Positions 8,599 to 17,022 are shown, counted from the first letter of the stretch. The stretch: DNA of 58,149 bases from RGIG3528 sp964653855 (GCA_964653855.1 CAZZFV010000009.1:1-58149), one strand, 5' to 3'. Notes: a model not told the origin generated them from the letters alone. Made by a program: numbers and translations.

Positions 8599-9627
8599 TC
8601 AGATCTCTGCAAAATACTTGATTGTACGAACCATCTGGCTTGTGTAGCTGTTCTCGTTGTCATACCACGAAACAACCTGTACCTGATAAAGGTCATCACC
8701 GATCTTTGAAACCATTGTCTGTGTTGCATCGAAGAGTGAGCCGAATCTCATACCGATAACATCGGATGAAACGATAGGATCTGCATTGTAGCCGAATGAT
8801 GCGGAAGAAGCTGCCTTCATTGCTGCGTTGATGCCTTCCTTTGTAACATCATTGCCCTTAACTACAGCGGTAAGGATTGTTGTCGAACCTGTCGGAACGG
8901 GAACACGCTGTGCGGAGCCGATAAGCTTTCCGTTGAGCTCAGGAATAACAAGGCCGATTGCCTTTGCTGCGCCTGTGCTGTTGGGAACGATGTTTGCTGC
9001 GCCGGCACGTGCACGACGAAGGTCACCCTTTCTGTGAGGACCGTCAAGAATCATCTGATCGCCTGTGTAAGCGTGAATTGTGCTCATGATACCGCTCTGG
9101 ATGGGTGCATAATCATTGAGAGCCTTTGCCATGGGAGCAAGGCAGTTTGTTGTGCACGATGCGGCGGAAATAATCTGATCGTCCTTTGTAAGTGTCTTCT
9201 CGTTTACGGAGTAAACAATCGTCTTAAGGTCATTGCCTGCCGGTGCGGAAATAACAACCTTCTTTGCACCTGCGTTGATATGAGCCATTGACTTTTCCTT
9301 TGAGCAGTAAAAACCTGTGCACTCAAGAACTACGTCTACGCCGATTTCTCCCCAAGGAAGATTTGCTGCGTCCTTCTCGGCATAGATGGTAATCTTCTTA
9401 CCGTCTACCGTGATGGAGCCCTCTCCTGCTTCTACTGTGTGAAGATTTTCACCGATTCTTCCGCAATATCCGCCCTGTGCTGTGTCATACTTAAGAAGAT
9501 GAGCAAGCATTGCGGGATCTGTAAGATCGTTGATAGCCACTACCTCGTAGCCTTCTGCTGCGAACATCTGTCTGAAAGCAAGACGTCCGATACGGCCAAA
9601 ACCGTTGATTGCAACTTTAACTGCCAT
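8599..9627 (-). CDS. gap: Glyceraldehyde-3-phosphate dehydrogenase
   Basis: The 342-residue protein has the NAD-binding INGFGRIGR motif at the N-terminus and the catalytic SCTTNCLAP with Cys158. It oxidises glyceraldehyde 3-phosphate with inorganic phosphate. A consensus promoter and a hairpin leader precede it, and a strong terminator follows. Codon use is strongly biased, as expected for a highly expressed gene. Confidence 0.98.
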   Translation of the reverse strand: MAVKVAINGFGRIGRLAFRQMFAAEGYEVVAINDLTDPAMLAHLLKYDTAQGGYCGRIGENLHTVEAGEGSITVDGKKITIYAEKDAANLPWGEIGVDVVLECTGFYCSKEKSMAHINAGAKKVVISAPAGNDLKTIVYSVNEKTLTKDDQIISAASCTTNCLAPMAKALNDYAPIQSGIMSTIHAYTGDQMILDGPHRKGDLRRARAGAANIVPNSTGAAKAIGLVIPELNGKLIGSAQRVPVPTGSTTILTAVVKGNDVTKEGINAAMKAASSASFGYNADPIVSSDVIGMRFGSLFDATQTMVSKIGDDLYQVQVVSWYDNENSYTSQMVRTIKYFAEI

Positions 9628-9692
9628 ATATGTTTCCTCCTGTTTTCACGTTTTGAAACGTGTATATAATTTTTTACCTTACGGCATATTTT

Positions 9693-9715
9693 AAGCGGAT
9701 ACCAAATATCCGCTT
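9693..9715 (-). promoter_or_regulatory. Perfect inverted repeat in the gap leader
   Basis: AAGCGGATA and TATCCGCTT form a perfect 9-bp arm pair with a 5-base spacer. It begins about 10 bases after the predicted gap transcription start and about 65 bases before the start codon. It could be a protein operator (for example of a glycolytic repressor) or a 5' hairpin that stabilises the mRNA. It is unlikely to be a minus-strand terminator because no T run follows on that strand. Confidence 0.5.
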
Positions 9716-9731
9716 ATTTTTGAACGCACAT

Positions 9732-9760
9732 ATTAAAACACGTTGTTACTTTTTTGTCAA
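9732..9760 (-). promoter_or_regulatory. Sigma-A promoter of gap
   Basis: A perfect TTGACA at 9760-9755, a 17-base spacer and TTTAAT at 9737-9732 face gap. Confidence 0.8.
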
Positions 9761-9798
9761 GGCTTTAAACCTTTGGACATACTTTTTTCACACGTGCT

Positions 9799-10038
9799 TT
9801 ATTTTTCTATTTCCTCGTTGGGAAGGATATGAACCTTGCCTTCGTAAAGCTCCTGAACGGCTATCGAAAGAGGCTTGTCGCACTTTGCCGTTGTGAGGGG
9901 CTCGGCACCGTCGATAAGCTGTCTTGCTCTCTTTGCCGTTGCGATGCAAATCGAATATCTGCTGTTTACGACTGCCTGTTCTTCCTCTGAGTTATCGTTG
10001 ATTTTTTTGATTAATTCTGCATATGACGGATGAATCAT
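9799..10038 (-). CDS. rpoZ: RNA polymerase omega subunit
   Basis: The 79-residue protein begins MIHPSYAELIKKI and contains the omega core SRYSICIATAKRARQLIDG. Omega helps fold and stabilise the beta' subunit. The start at 10038 has AAGGAGATTGAT just upstream, which rules out a longer frame. It follows yicC by 84 bases; remA and gmk, usually found between these genes in Firmicutes, are absent here. Confidence 0.93.
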   Translation of the reverse strand: MIHPSYAELIKKINDNSEEEQAVVNSRYSICIATAKRARQLIDGAEPLTTAKCDKPLSIAVQELYEGKVHILPNEEIEK

Positions 10039-10122
10039 ATCAATCTCCTTTTTTTGATGACCTTTTTTCTGACATAAAAGTATATCATATTGTGTCAAGA
10101 TATATCAATTTATTTTTTTAAA

Positions 10123-11001
10123 TCATTCGATATTCTGTATCTGTTCCCTTATTTTTTCGATTTCGGTTTTTAAATCGATTCCGATATTCGAAATTTCGAC
10201 ATCGTTTGATTTTGAAAGCGTCGTATTTGCTTCCCTGTTCATTTCCTGTGCCACAAAGTCAAGCTTTCTTCCGACGTCTTTTCCCGCCTTTAACGTTTCC
10301 GCCATATTCGTAATGTGTGCCTTTAGGCGCACCATTTCTTCGTCAACGCAAATTTTGTCGGCAAAGGCAACTATTTCCGTTGCGAGCACGGCTTCCGAAA
10401 CGGTTTGGTCACTTAAAACTTCATTCACCTTTTGCATAAGGCGGCTTCTGTATTCCGCAACAATCTCGGGACTTCTTTTTTCGATTTTACCGGTCAAATC
10501 CGAAATCAAAGAAAGCTTTGAAAGCAAATCCGCTTTTAACTTTTCGCCTTCTTTTATTCTTGTGTCCACAAAACGCGCGGCGCATTCTCTTACCGCCGTC
10601 TCAAGATTTGCCCAAACCTCGTCCTCGTTTAACGTCTCGTCTTCCGTTGTCAGCACATCCGGCATCTTTGCGAGGAAAGCCGCATTTATTTCGCCGTTTA
10701 AATTAAAGTCCGCCGAAATTTTTCTTATGCTTTCAACATACTCGGACGCTATTTCCTTATTATATCTTACGCTCGCGTCGCTGCTTTCCGTGTCCTCATA
10801 CGTGATAAACACGTCAACCTTTCCGCGGCTTATGTATTCTTTTAATACATTTCTTATGTTTGCCTCAAACATATTGAGTTTCTTCGGCATTTTGATCGTA
10901 AGCTCAAGATATCTGTGATTTACGGATTTCATTTCAACCGTAATTTTTTTGTGTCCGTCCGTAAGCTCGTATCTGCCGAAGCCGGTCATGCTCTTTACCA
11001 T
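10123..11001 (-). CDS. yicC: YicC/YloC-family endoribonuclease
   Basis: The 292-residue protein starts with the family hallmark MVKSMTGFGRYE and keeps EMKSVNHRYLE in the N-terminal domain and EMNREANT plus a coiled C-terminus (EKIREQIQN) in the second domain. YicC proteins are reported endoribonucleases linked to stationary-phase and sRNA turnover. It lies 21 bases after the ArsR-like gene and upstream of rpoZ on the same strand. Confidence 0.92.
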   Translation of the reverse strand: MVKSMTGFGRYELTDGHKKITVEMKSVNHRYLELTIKMPKKLNMFEANIRNVLKEYISRGKVDVFITYEDTESSDASVRYNKEIASEYVESIRKISADFNLNGEINAAFLAKMPDVLTTEDETLNEDEVWANLETAVRECAARFVDTRIKEGEKLKADLLSKLSLISDLTGKIEKRSPEIVAEYRSRLMQKVNEVLSDQTVSEAVLATEIVAFADKICVDEEMVRLKAHITNMAETLKAGKDVGRKLDFVAQEMNREANTTLSKSNDVEISNIGIDLKTEIEKIREQIQNIE

Positions 11002-11022
11002 ATCAGTCTCCTTTGTTCATGT

Positions 11023-11937
11023 TTATACGTAAACGGCCATTCTTATGCCTTGCGCAAAATCGCCGAATCCGTCACCGAAAAGATTCATGCCACCGGCATT
11101 TTTTGAATCCTTTGACACTCCGATTTTGACCGATACATAATTTTCACGTCCGATTCCCAAATCCTTAAGTGTAATTCCCGATACCTTTTCATTATCCAAA
11201 AAGCTTCCGTCCGGTCGCACCGACCAGGTTTTAAGCATTCCGTATTGAGTATTTTTGTCGGGCCACCATGCGGGATTCCACACGCCTCTTCTCCCGCCGT
11301 AATCCGACGGGCAATGCCATGTTCCCACATTATATTCATTTATCCAAAGAGTTATATCCGATGGATAATTCAAATTGAATTCATGATCTTCAGCGCAAAC
11401 TTCCATCGAAATTTCTATTCGTTTTGCGTCTTTTTTCTTAAAAGAATAATTCGGAAAACGATATTCCACAAATCCGCTCTTTCCGAACCACAATAACCCC
11501 GCATTTCCGCGATCGGGATGATAAAAGCTTCCGGGCTCGTCTTCCGCACCGATCATTCCTTTGTCTCCGGCAAGTCCGCATGTGGGATTAACCTTATAAT
11601 CGACATACGAGCCTATGGGCATGTTGATGATTTCCACCTTTTCGGCACCGATTGCCGATTCCGTAACGATCGCTATGCTTTTTACCGCCCTCGTGCAAAG
11701 CTTCATCGAACCGCGAACGGCAGGCACAAGGTCACATTTTATGAGTCCCGCGTCTTCAAGAACTCTTACATGCATTGCGGCGGAAGAAGCAGGAATATTC
11801 AAGTCTTCCGCAATCTCGTTCACGTTTAGGCTTTTGTCGGACAGGAGTCTCAAAATATCGATTCTTACGTCGCTCGAAAAGGCTTTGCCGATTAAATTCA
11901 ATTTTTCCTTATCGTCAAGATTAAGCTCTAAGACCAT
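11023..11937 (-). CDS. ArsR-like winged-helix regulator with a large C-terminal domain
   Basis: Residues 15-75 form an ArsR-type winged helix (RIDILRLLSDKSLNVNEIAE then SSAAMHVRVLEDAGLI). Residues 100-304 are rich in Trp, Tyr and Gly (FGKSGFVEYRFPNYSF, WINEYNVGTWHCPSDYGG) and look like an all-beta, possibly jelly-roll ligand-binding domain. Typical ArsR repressors are about 100 residues, so this is a two-domain sensor. The usual ArsR metal-binding CVC motif is missing from the recognition helix. It sits directly after two G3E GTPase genes, so it may regulate or respond to the same signal, but a sugar-type ligand is equally possible. Confidence 0.75.
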   Translation of the reverse strand: MVLELNLDDKEKLNLIGKAFSSDVRIDILRLLSDKSLNVNEIAEDLNIPASSAAMHVRVLEDAGLIKCDLVPAVRGSMKLCTRAVKSIAIVTESAIGAEKVEIINMPIGSYVDYKVNPTCGLAGDKGMIGAEDEPGSFYHPDRGNAGLLWFGKSGFVEYRFPNYSFKKKDAKRIEISMEVCAEDHEFNLNYPSDITLWINEYNVGTWHCPSDYGGRRGVWNPAWWPDKNTQYGMLKTWSVRPDGSFLDNEKVSGITLKDLGIGRENYVSVKIGVSKDSKNAGGMNLFGDGFGDFAQGIRMAVYV

Positions 11938-11975
11938 CTCTTCTTTCCTTTACGGTTTCAACATAATCACATGTT

Positions 11976-12917
11976 TTATTGGTTCATCATGATTACGTGA
12001 TCTTCGGGCTTTTTGGCGGGCTCAATCTTTACAAGATCATAAACCGGGCCTTCGCCCTCGTATTCGGGTCTGTTTTCAGCGCGGACTTTACACGTAACAT
12101 ATGCCCAATCACGCGTTTTATAGGCAACGGCGTCACCGTAGCAAAGAAATCCTATAAACGAAATATCGTTTGCGCAGCATGTCATCGCGAATCTTCCTGG
12201 CACAAACGTGCCTTTAGGCGTTTCCTTGCCTCTGTAAATCATCGCAAGAAATCTGACCTTTTTGCCGACATAATTTTGAAGATTGTCAAACATGTCAAGA
12301 TAAAAAATTCCGTAATCGTCGTCGGGGATGTCGATCACATCCGCATTCATATCGTAGGGAAGCGGAATTTCGTCATCGTATCCCGCATTTTCTCCGTCCG
12401 CGGCTTCAAATACGCACTGCGCACGACGGCTTACCGTACGGACAAGCTTGCGAAGCGTGTTGCGTTTTGTGCTCGCATTACACTTATTAAATATGACAAG
12501 TTCCGCATATTGAACGCATTCGTTCATCATTTGGCGCATATTTGCCATGTATGTTTCAAATGTGGTTGCGTCGGCGATCGAAATAATCTGTGCGAGCTCC
12601 CACTTGCGCGGGAGACCGGTTTCAAGGAGCTTTGACACGCTCCACGTTCCGTTCCACTCTATCATGACGCGCTCAACCTTATAATTCTTTACGCAATCCA
12701 TCATAAAGTGCGGATTAAAGTCTTCTTCCGTTTCGACGGTTACGATCGTAACGCCGCGGGATGCAAGCTTTTCTTTGTCGTATTCCACTTCACCCTCTTC
12801 GCAAACGATAAGAAGTGAGCTCTTCCCTTCCGTAAAATCGTCGTCCATGAGAGTGTCGTTTATGAATGTTGTCTTTCCCGCATCCAAGAATCCGGTAATA
12901 AGAAATACAGGTGTCAT
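11976..12917 (-). CDS. G3E (CobW-like) GTPase fused to a YcgQ/DUF1980-like domain
   Basis: Residues 1-170 are a G3E P-loop GTPase: Walker A GFLDAGKTT near residue 9 and a guanine-specificity FNKCN near 143. The CxCC metal motif of metallochaperone G3E proteins is absent. Residues 205-313 resemble the C-terminal domain of YcgQ/TIGR03943 proteins: YVGKKVRFLAMIYRG, then FVPGRFAMTCCANDISFIGF and DWAYVTCKV. In other Firmicutes the YcgQ protein, a YcgR permease and a CobW GTPase are separate neighbours; here the two domains appear in one chain. The gene starts right after the stop of the second G3E GTPase. A role in metal handling is inferred, not shown. Confidence 0.78.
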   Translation of the reverse strand: MTPVFLITGFLDAGKTTFINDTLMDDDFTEGKSSLLIVCEEGEVEYDKEKLASRGVTIVTVETEEDFNPHFMMDCVKNYKVERVMIEWNGTWSVSKLLETGLPRKWELAQIISIADATTFETYMANMRQMMNECVQYAELVIFNKCNASTKRNTLRKLVRTVSRRAQCVFEAADGENAGYDDEIPLPYDMNADVIDIPDDDYGIFYLDMFDNLQNYVGKKVRFLAMIYRGKETPKGTFVPGRFAMTCCANDISFIGFLCYGDAVAYKTRDWAYVTCKVRAENRPEYEGEGPVYDLVKIEPAKKPEDHVIMMNQ

Positions 12918-14069
12918 TTATTTAAAAACCTCTTTAAGCTTATCTTCCTTAAGTTCCGAACCGATTACGCAAATTTTGCCCGTATAATCCGGTTCACCGT
13001 CTCTGATTTCATATTCTTCGGGTACAAGATCAAAATAAATCCATGTACCGTCGTCGCCCTGTACCATGCCCTTTGCACGAAGCACCTTGCCGTATTCGTC
13101 GGAATAAGCGAGCTTCTTTAAAGTCTCTTCAAGCTCTGCCTTTGAATACTTGTGAGGAGTTTCGAGACCGAAGCTTGTAAACACCTCATCCGCATGGTGG
13201 TGATGGTGATGATGATGGTGATGCTCGTGTTCATGTCCATCTTCATCGTCGTCATCGTCGTGGTGGTGGCAGCAATGATGTTCATGTTCATCTTCATCGT
13301 CATCGTCGTCATCATGGTGGTGATGGTGGCAATGATGCTCATGCTCGTCTTCATCGTCGTCATGATCATGATGATGGTGACATTCGCATTCAGGATCGTC
13401 GCACTCGTCGTCATCTCCGTCCATATCCGCATTTGCCTTTATTTCGGCGAGAAGCGTATCCGCAAAACTTTCCTTGTTTTCCATTGCGGAAAGAACAACG
13501 TTTTCCGAAAGCGAATCCCAAGGCGTTGTGATAATCGTTGCGTTCGGATTGTGTTCGCGGAGCATCTTTACGACATCCTCAAGCTTCTCTTCGGACGCAT
13601 TCTGCGTTCTGCTGAGTATTATCGTTTTTGCCGACTGAACCTGGTTTATGAAAAATTCGCCGAAGTTCTTAACATATACTTTAGCCTTTAAGCAGTCTAC
13701 AACCGTTGAAAACGAATTAAGATATGCGTCCGGAATGTCTCCTTCAACGTTTTGAACCGCACGGATTACATCAGAAAGCTTACCTACGCCCGACGGCTCG
13801 ATTATGATTCTGTCCGGATGATAATCGTTTACGACTTTCTTAAGTGCCTTACCGAAATCACCAACAAGCGAGCAGCATATGCATCCCGAATTCATTTCGG
13901 TAATCTGTACGCCCGCATCTTTTAAGAAGCCTCCGTCGATGCCTATTTCACCGAACTCGTTTTCGATCAAAACAACCTTTTCGTTTTTGAAGGCGCCCGA
14001 AAGCAGCTTTTTGATGAGAGTGGTTTTGCCTGCTCCCAAGAATCCCGATATAATATCAATCTTTGTCAT
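12918..14069 (-). CDS. G3E (CobW/ZNG1-type) metallochaperone GTPase with a His/Asp-rich insert
   Basis: The 383-residue protein has Walker A GFLGAGKTT (residues 9-17), ENEFGEIGIDG, the metal-binding CICC motif (residues 63-66) and the switch EPSGVGK. Residues 215-293 are almost wholly His, Asp, Glu and a few Cys, arranged as about three imperfect repeats of an Asp run, EHEHHC and a His run. A conserved C-terminal CobW domain (residues 296-383) follows. G3E proteins of this class deliver Zn, Ni or Co to client enzymes using GTP. The start at 14069 has an AAGGATG site and excludes a longer frame that would run into the structured leader. It forms an operon with the fused GTPase that follows immediately. 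Confidence 0.92.
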   Translation of the reverse strand: MTKIDIISGFLGAGKTTLIKKLLSGAFKNEKVVLIENEFGEIGIDGGFLKDAGVQITEMNSGCICCSLVGDFGKALKKVVNDYHPDRIIIEPSGVGKLSDVIRAVQNVEGDIPDAYLNSFSTVVDCLKAKVYVKNFGEFFINQVQSAKTIILSRTQNASEEKLEDVVKMLREHNPNATIITTPWDSLSENVVLSAMENKESFADTLLAEIKANADMDGDDDECDDPECECHHHHDHDDDEDEHEHHCHHHHHDDDDDDEDEHEHHCCHHHDDDDDEDGHEHEHHHHHHHHHHADEVFTSFGLETPHKYSKAELEETLKKLAYSDEYGKVLRAKGMVQGDDGTWIYFDLVPEEYEIRDGEPDYTGKICVIGSELKEDKLKEVFK

Positions 14070-14130
14070 ATAAAACACATCCTTTCGATATAAAAACTCT
14101 TCAATCAATAAACCGATACAAGGGTCAAAA

Positions 14131-14317
14131 GGTTCAAAATTTCGATGCAAAGTTATTTGCAAGAGAAATTTTGACATTTTGAACCGCCAAAACATGAGTA
14201 AGTAGCCGTTTTTCGAAAGAAAAACGAGCGGATTACGAATGTGGCACGGATTGCGAGAGTGCAACGCTACACAAGCAATCCGTGTATCGTTGAGGTCAAA
14301 ATACCTTTTGACCTCAA
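14131..14317 (-). promoter_or_regulatory. Four-hairpin leader region upstream of the metal GTPase operon
   Basis: Four inverted repeats lie in a row between the predicted promoter and the start codon. H4 at 14290-14317 has 12-bp perfect arms (TTGAGGTCAAAA and TTTTGACCTCAA). H3 at 14245-14284 pairs CACGGATTGC with GCAATCCGTG. H2 at 14207-14226 pairs CGTTTTTC with GAAAAACG around GAAA. H1 at 14131-14185 pairs GGTTCAAAAT with ATTTTGAACC and encloses TGCAAA-GTTA-TTTGCA. None has a minus-strand T run, so they are not simple terminators. It may be a cis-regulatory RNA, protein operators or a dispersed palindromic repeat. Confidence 0.6.
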
Positions 14318-14361
14318 CATCATAAACTGTTTTAAGACATCGTCTCCGACATCAACAGATT

Positions 14362-14390
14362 ATTATATTCTCTTTTTTTTAATTAGTCAA
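14362..14390 (-). promoter_or_regulatory. Sigma-A promoter of the G3E GTPase operon
   Basis: TTGACT at 14390-14385, a 17-base spacer and a perfect TATAAT at 14367-14362. The -35 box overlaps the last codons of rqcH. Transcription from here would give a leader of about 285 bases before the GTPase start. Confidence 0.7.
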
Positions 14391-16153
14391 GGAATGAGCT
14401 GTAGCCCCGATATATCGGCGGTTGCGACAAGCGAATAATTTGTATGGTATATAACGAGTCCGGGCACGGGATTTTTGGGCTTTTTTATTTCTTTTCTTTT
14501 TACGTAATCGACCCATACCTTGCCGTCACGCGGCGCAGACGAATAATATGCCGCAAGTGCGCCTCCGTTGTTGAATGCGGAATCGGGCATATTGTCGTCC
14601 GTCGCCCGCATTATGACATGCGAACCCGGACACCCCTTCACATGAAACCACCAATCGTTCGGCTTTGCTATATTAAACGTAATTTCATCGTTTTGAATGT
14701 TGTTTTTTCCGACAAAAAATTCCGTACCGTCTTCCGAAACATAATGAAGAAATCCGGATTTTTTGTTTGAATTCATTTTTTCCTTCTTATCCCGCTCTTT
14801 GTTGTATTTTATGTATCCGAGATCGGTAAGCTCTTTCCTTATTTCCGAAAGATCCTTTTCGTTTAAGGCAAGTTCCACAGAAAGTTTGACCGAATTTAAG
14901 TATTCGATTACGCCCTTTGTTTCCTCGATATTTTTTGTGACAGCCGTATATGTTCTCTTTAATTTTGAATATCTGTCAAAATATTTTTTTGCGCATTCGA
15001 TGGCGCTCAAATTTTCGTCAAGAGGTATCGTGATTTCTTCATTTGTATAATAATTTGTAACGGTAATGCTCTTGTCGCCTTTTCCCGCCATGTATCCGTA
15101 TGTCGTGAGAAGTTCTCCGTAAAGCCTGTATGTGTCCCTGTTTTCCGTATCCTTTAATTGCTTTTCCTGTAATTCAAGCTTCTTTGTTTCGCGGACAATC
15201 AAATTATTTACGATTTTCCTTAAATCCGCCGATTTTTGCTTTATTGCGGTAACAAGATTTTTTTCGGAATAAAAGTCAAAAAGAAGGCTTGATACGGAGT
15301 CATACTCTTTTACTTTAAGTCCCGCGTCCTCATACATCGCATGCGTAATCACGCTGTATTCATACGGCTCCGTATCCTTATAAACGATACACGGCTTATA
15401 CTCTTTGTCACGCACAAGGTCCATGATTCTGTTAAAAGTTTTAAAGACATGCAATTTTAAGTCCGTGCTTAATTCTTCCGAAAACGAATCACTGTCAAGT
15501 CCCGCCGCAAAGCAGATTTCTTCCGCCACTACGGGGCTTATTCCCGTAAGAGACGTATAAAGCGCTTTTGAAAGCGGCATTTTTTTTGACAAAACATTTG
15601 ATATAAAATCGCTTTCACTAATTGTAAGGGGTTCAAATTTTATGGTTGTCCTCGGCAAAAAATAATCGCGTCCCGGAAGCACCTCGCGCACGGAGCTCAT
15701 AAACGAATTTATTCTCTTTATCGAATCGATGATTTTGTAATTTTCGTCGCAAAGAATGATGTTGCTGTGCTTTCCCATTATCTCGACGATGAGGTGGCTT
15801 GTTTTCAAATCCCCCATTTCGTCCGTATGCTCGGCACTTATGTCAATCGTGCGCTCAAGACTGTTTTCTGTATCTCCTTGCCTTATATCAAGAATTTTTG
15901 CACTGCCCAAGTGCTTACGAAGAAGCATGCAAAACGTGGGAGCCGTAAGCGGTCCCTGCTTGTTTTCGGGTGTTATGTACACAATCGGAAGCGTTGCGTT
16001 TGCGGATATCAAAAGCCTGTAATTTTCGCCGTTTTTAACCGTAATCTGAATCTCGTCTTTTTCGGGTTCCGCAATTTTTGAAATTCTTCCGCCCTTTAAT
16101 TTTTCATTCAATTCATAACTCAAGCATCTTACCGTAATTCCGTCAAATGCCAT
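14387..16153 (-). CDS. rqcH: RqcH, NFACT-family ribosome quality control factor
   Basis: The 588-residue protein begins MAFDGITVRCLSYELNEKL, the NFACT-N signature, has helix-hairpin-helix and coiled-coil middle regions (residues 280-440), and ends in the NFACT-R domain with DWWFHVKGCPGSHVI. RqcH binds 50S subunits that carry stuck peptidyl-tRNA and adds C-terminal alanine tails. Older annotations call it a fibronectin-binding protein. It works in parallel with the tmRNA/SmpB system present in the same window. Its first 25 bases overlap the end of the upstream PHP gene. Length matches the family. Confidence 0.94.
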   Translation of the reverse strand: MAFDGITVRCLSYELNEKLKGGRISKIAEPEKDEIQITVKNGENYRLLISANATLPIVYITPENKQGPLTAPTFCMLLRKHLGSAKILDIRQGDTENSLERTIDISAEHTDEMGDLKTSHLIVEIMGKHSNIILCDENYKIIDSIKRINSFMSSVREVLPGRDYFLPRTTIKFEPLTISESDFISNVLSKKMPLSKALYTSLTGISPVVAEEICFAAGLDSDSFSEELSTDLKLHVFKTFNRIMDLVRDKEYKPCIVYKDTEPYEYSVITHAMYEDAGLKVKEYDSVSSLLFDFYSEKNLVTAIKQKSADLRKIVNNLIVRETKKLELQEKQLKDTENRDTYRLYGELLTTYGYMAGKGDKSITVTNYYTNEEITIPLDENLSAIECAKKYFDRYSKLKRTYTAVTKNIEETKGVIEYLNSVKLSVELALNEKDLSEIRKELTDLGYIKYNKERDKKEKMNSNKKSGFLHYVSEDGTEFFVGKNNIQNDEITFNIAKPNDWWFHVKGCPGSHVIMRATDDNMPDSAFNNGGALAAYYSSAPRDGKVWVDYVKRKEIKKPKNPVPGLVIYHTNYSLVATADISGLQLIP

Positions 16154-16983
16154 ATATGTTCACCAACCTTGTCTATAGTATGCGCATCGCTTCCGAAGGA
16201 AACGCGTGTTCCTCCGAGCGCTTTAAATCTTTCAAATATCATATCCGACGGATGCGCGTGTTTAATGCAAGTATCCATACCTTTTGTATTTATTTCGAGC
16301 GCGATGTCACGAGAAATTATTGTCTTTAAAATCTCATCTATCGTATCGGAATTTTTATTGTAAATATCATTAAAATATGTCACATAATCCGTGTTTAATT
16401 TGCTTTCCGGAATGTAACGCGCTATGTAATCGATATGGGAAAGCACGTTAAAGCAATTATATTCCCTTACACATGTAAGCATTGTATCAAAATAATCGGA
16501 AATCATCTCGTCTACGGTGCCCGTCCATTCGCTTTCATAATATGGATCTTTGTCATTCACAAGATGAATCGACCCGAGCACGACTTTAAACCCGTATTTC
16601 TTGATTGTTTCGTCATATAATTTTACTGTATCCGGGCGATTTGGTCGGAGCCCCAGCTCAATTCCCGTTTCGATTTCGATTTTCCCTTTAAATTCATCGA
16701 TTAAATCATTTACCTTAAAAACATATTCGTCAAAATCAAACGAAAACAAGGGACGTGTATCAAAATCTTTGTGGAGTTTGAAACTTGTTTCTCCCATACT
16801 TTTTTTGATTTCGTCCCTGTAAATTTCCGGATAATCCGCATCAAAGTGTTCCGTAAATGCGATGCGTTTTATTCCTCTTTTAATCGCAACCAAAACACAC
16901 TCTCTCATATCCGCATCCGAATCCGTCGAAAATGCCGTATGAATATGCATGTCTTCTTTTTTTACAATTATACCGTTATACAT
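16129..16983 (-). CDS. PHP-domain phosphoesterase (histidinol-phosphatase-like)
   Basis: The 284-residue protein has the PHP metal motif DMHIHTAFSTDSD near the N-terminus, FTEHFD, a glycine/His segment LGSIHLV and the C-terminal SFGSDAHT. These are typical of HisJ/HisK-type histidinol phosphatases, which make L-histidinol. No other his biosynthetic gene is nearby, so a different phosphoester substrate is possible. The ATG at 16983 with GGAGTG upstream is preferred over a TTG at 17016. Its end overlaps rqcH by 25 bases. Confidence 0.82.
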   Translation of the reverse strand: MYNGIIVKKEDMHIHTAFSTDSDADMRECVLVAIKRGIKRIAFTEHFDADYPEIYRDEIKKSMGETSFKLHKDFDTRPLFSFDFDEYVFKVNDLIDEFKGKIEIETGIELGLRPNRPDTVKLYDETIKKYGFKVVLGSIHLVNDKDPYYESEWTGTVDEMISDYFDTMLTCVREYNCFNVLSHIDYIARYIPESKLNTDYVTYFNDIYNKNSDTIDEILKTIISRDIALEINTKGMDTCIKHAHPSDMIFERFKALGGTRVSFGSDAHTIDKVGEHIWHLTELR

Positions 16984-17022
16984 TGTCACTCCGTGTAAAA
17001 TATTTAAACGCTTCAAAAGCTC

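Noticed and set aside
13190..13400. Possible CRISPR or satellite repeat
   Set aside because: The repeats are trinucleotide-like, lack spacers and are in frame in a conserved protein.
13118..13691. Met/Ile/Thr-rich and Val/Met-rich frames over the His repeat
   Set aside because: They are other-frame readings of the His/Asp codon repeats in the metal GTPase gene.
14387..16153. Fibronectin-binding adhesin
   Set aside because: The name is historical; the NFACT domains and lack of a signal peptide support RqcH.
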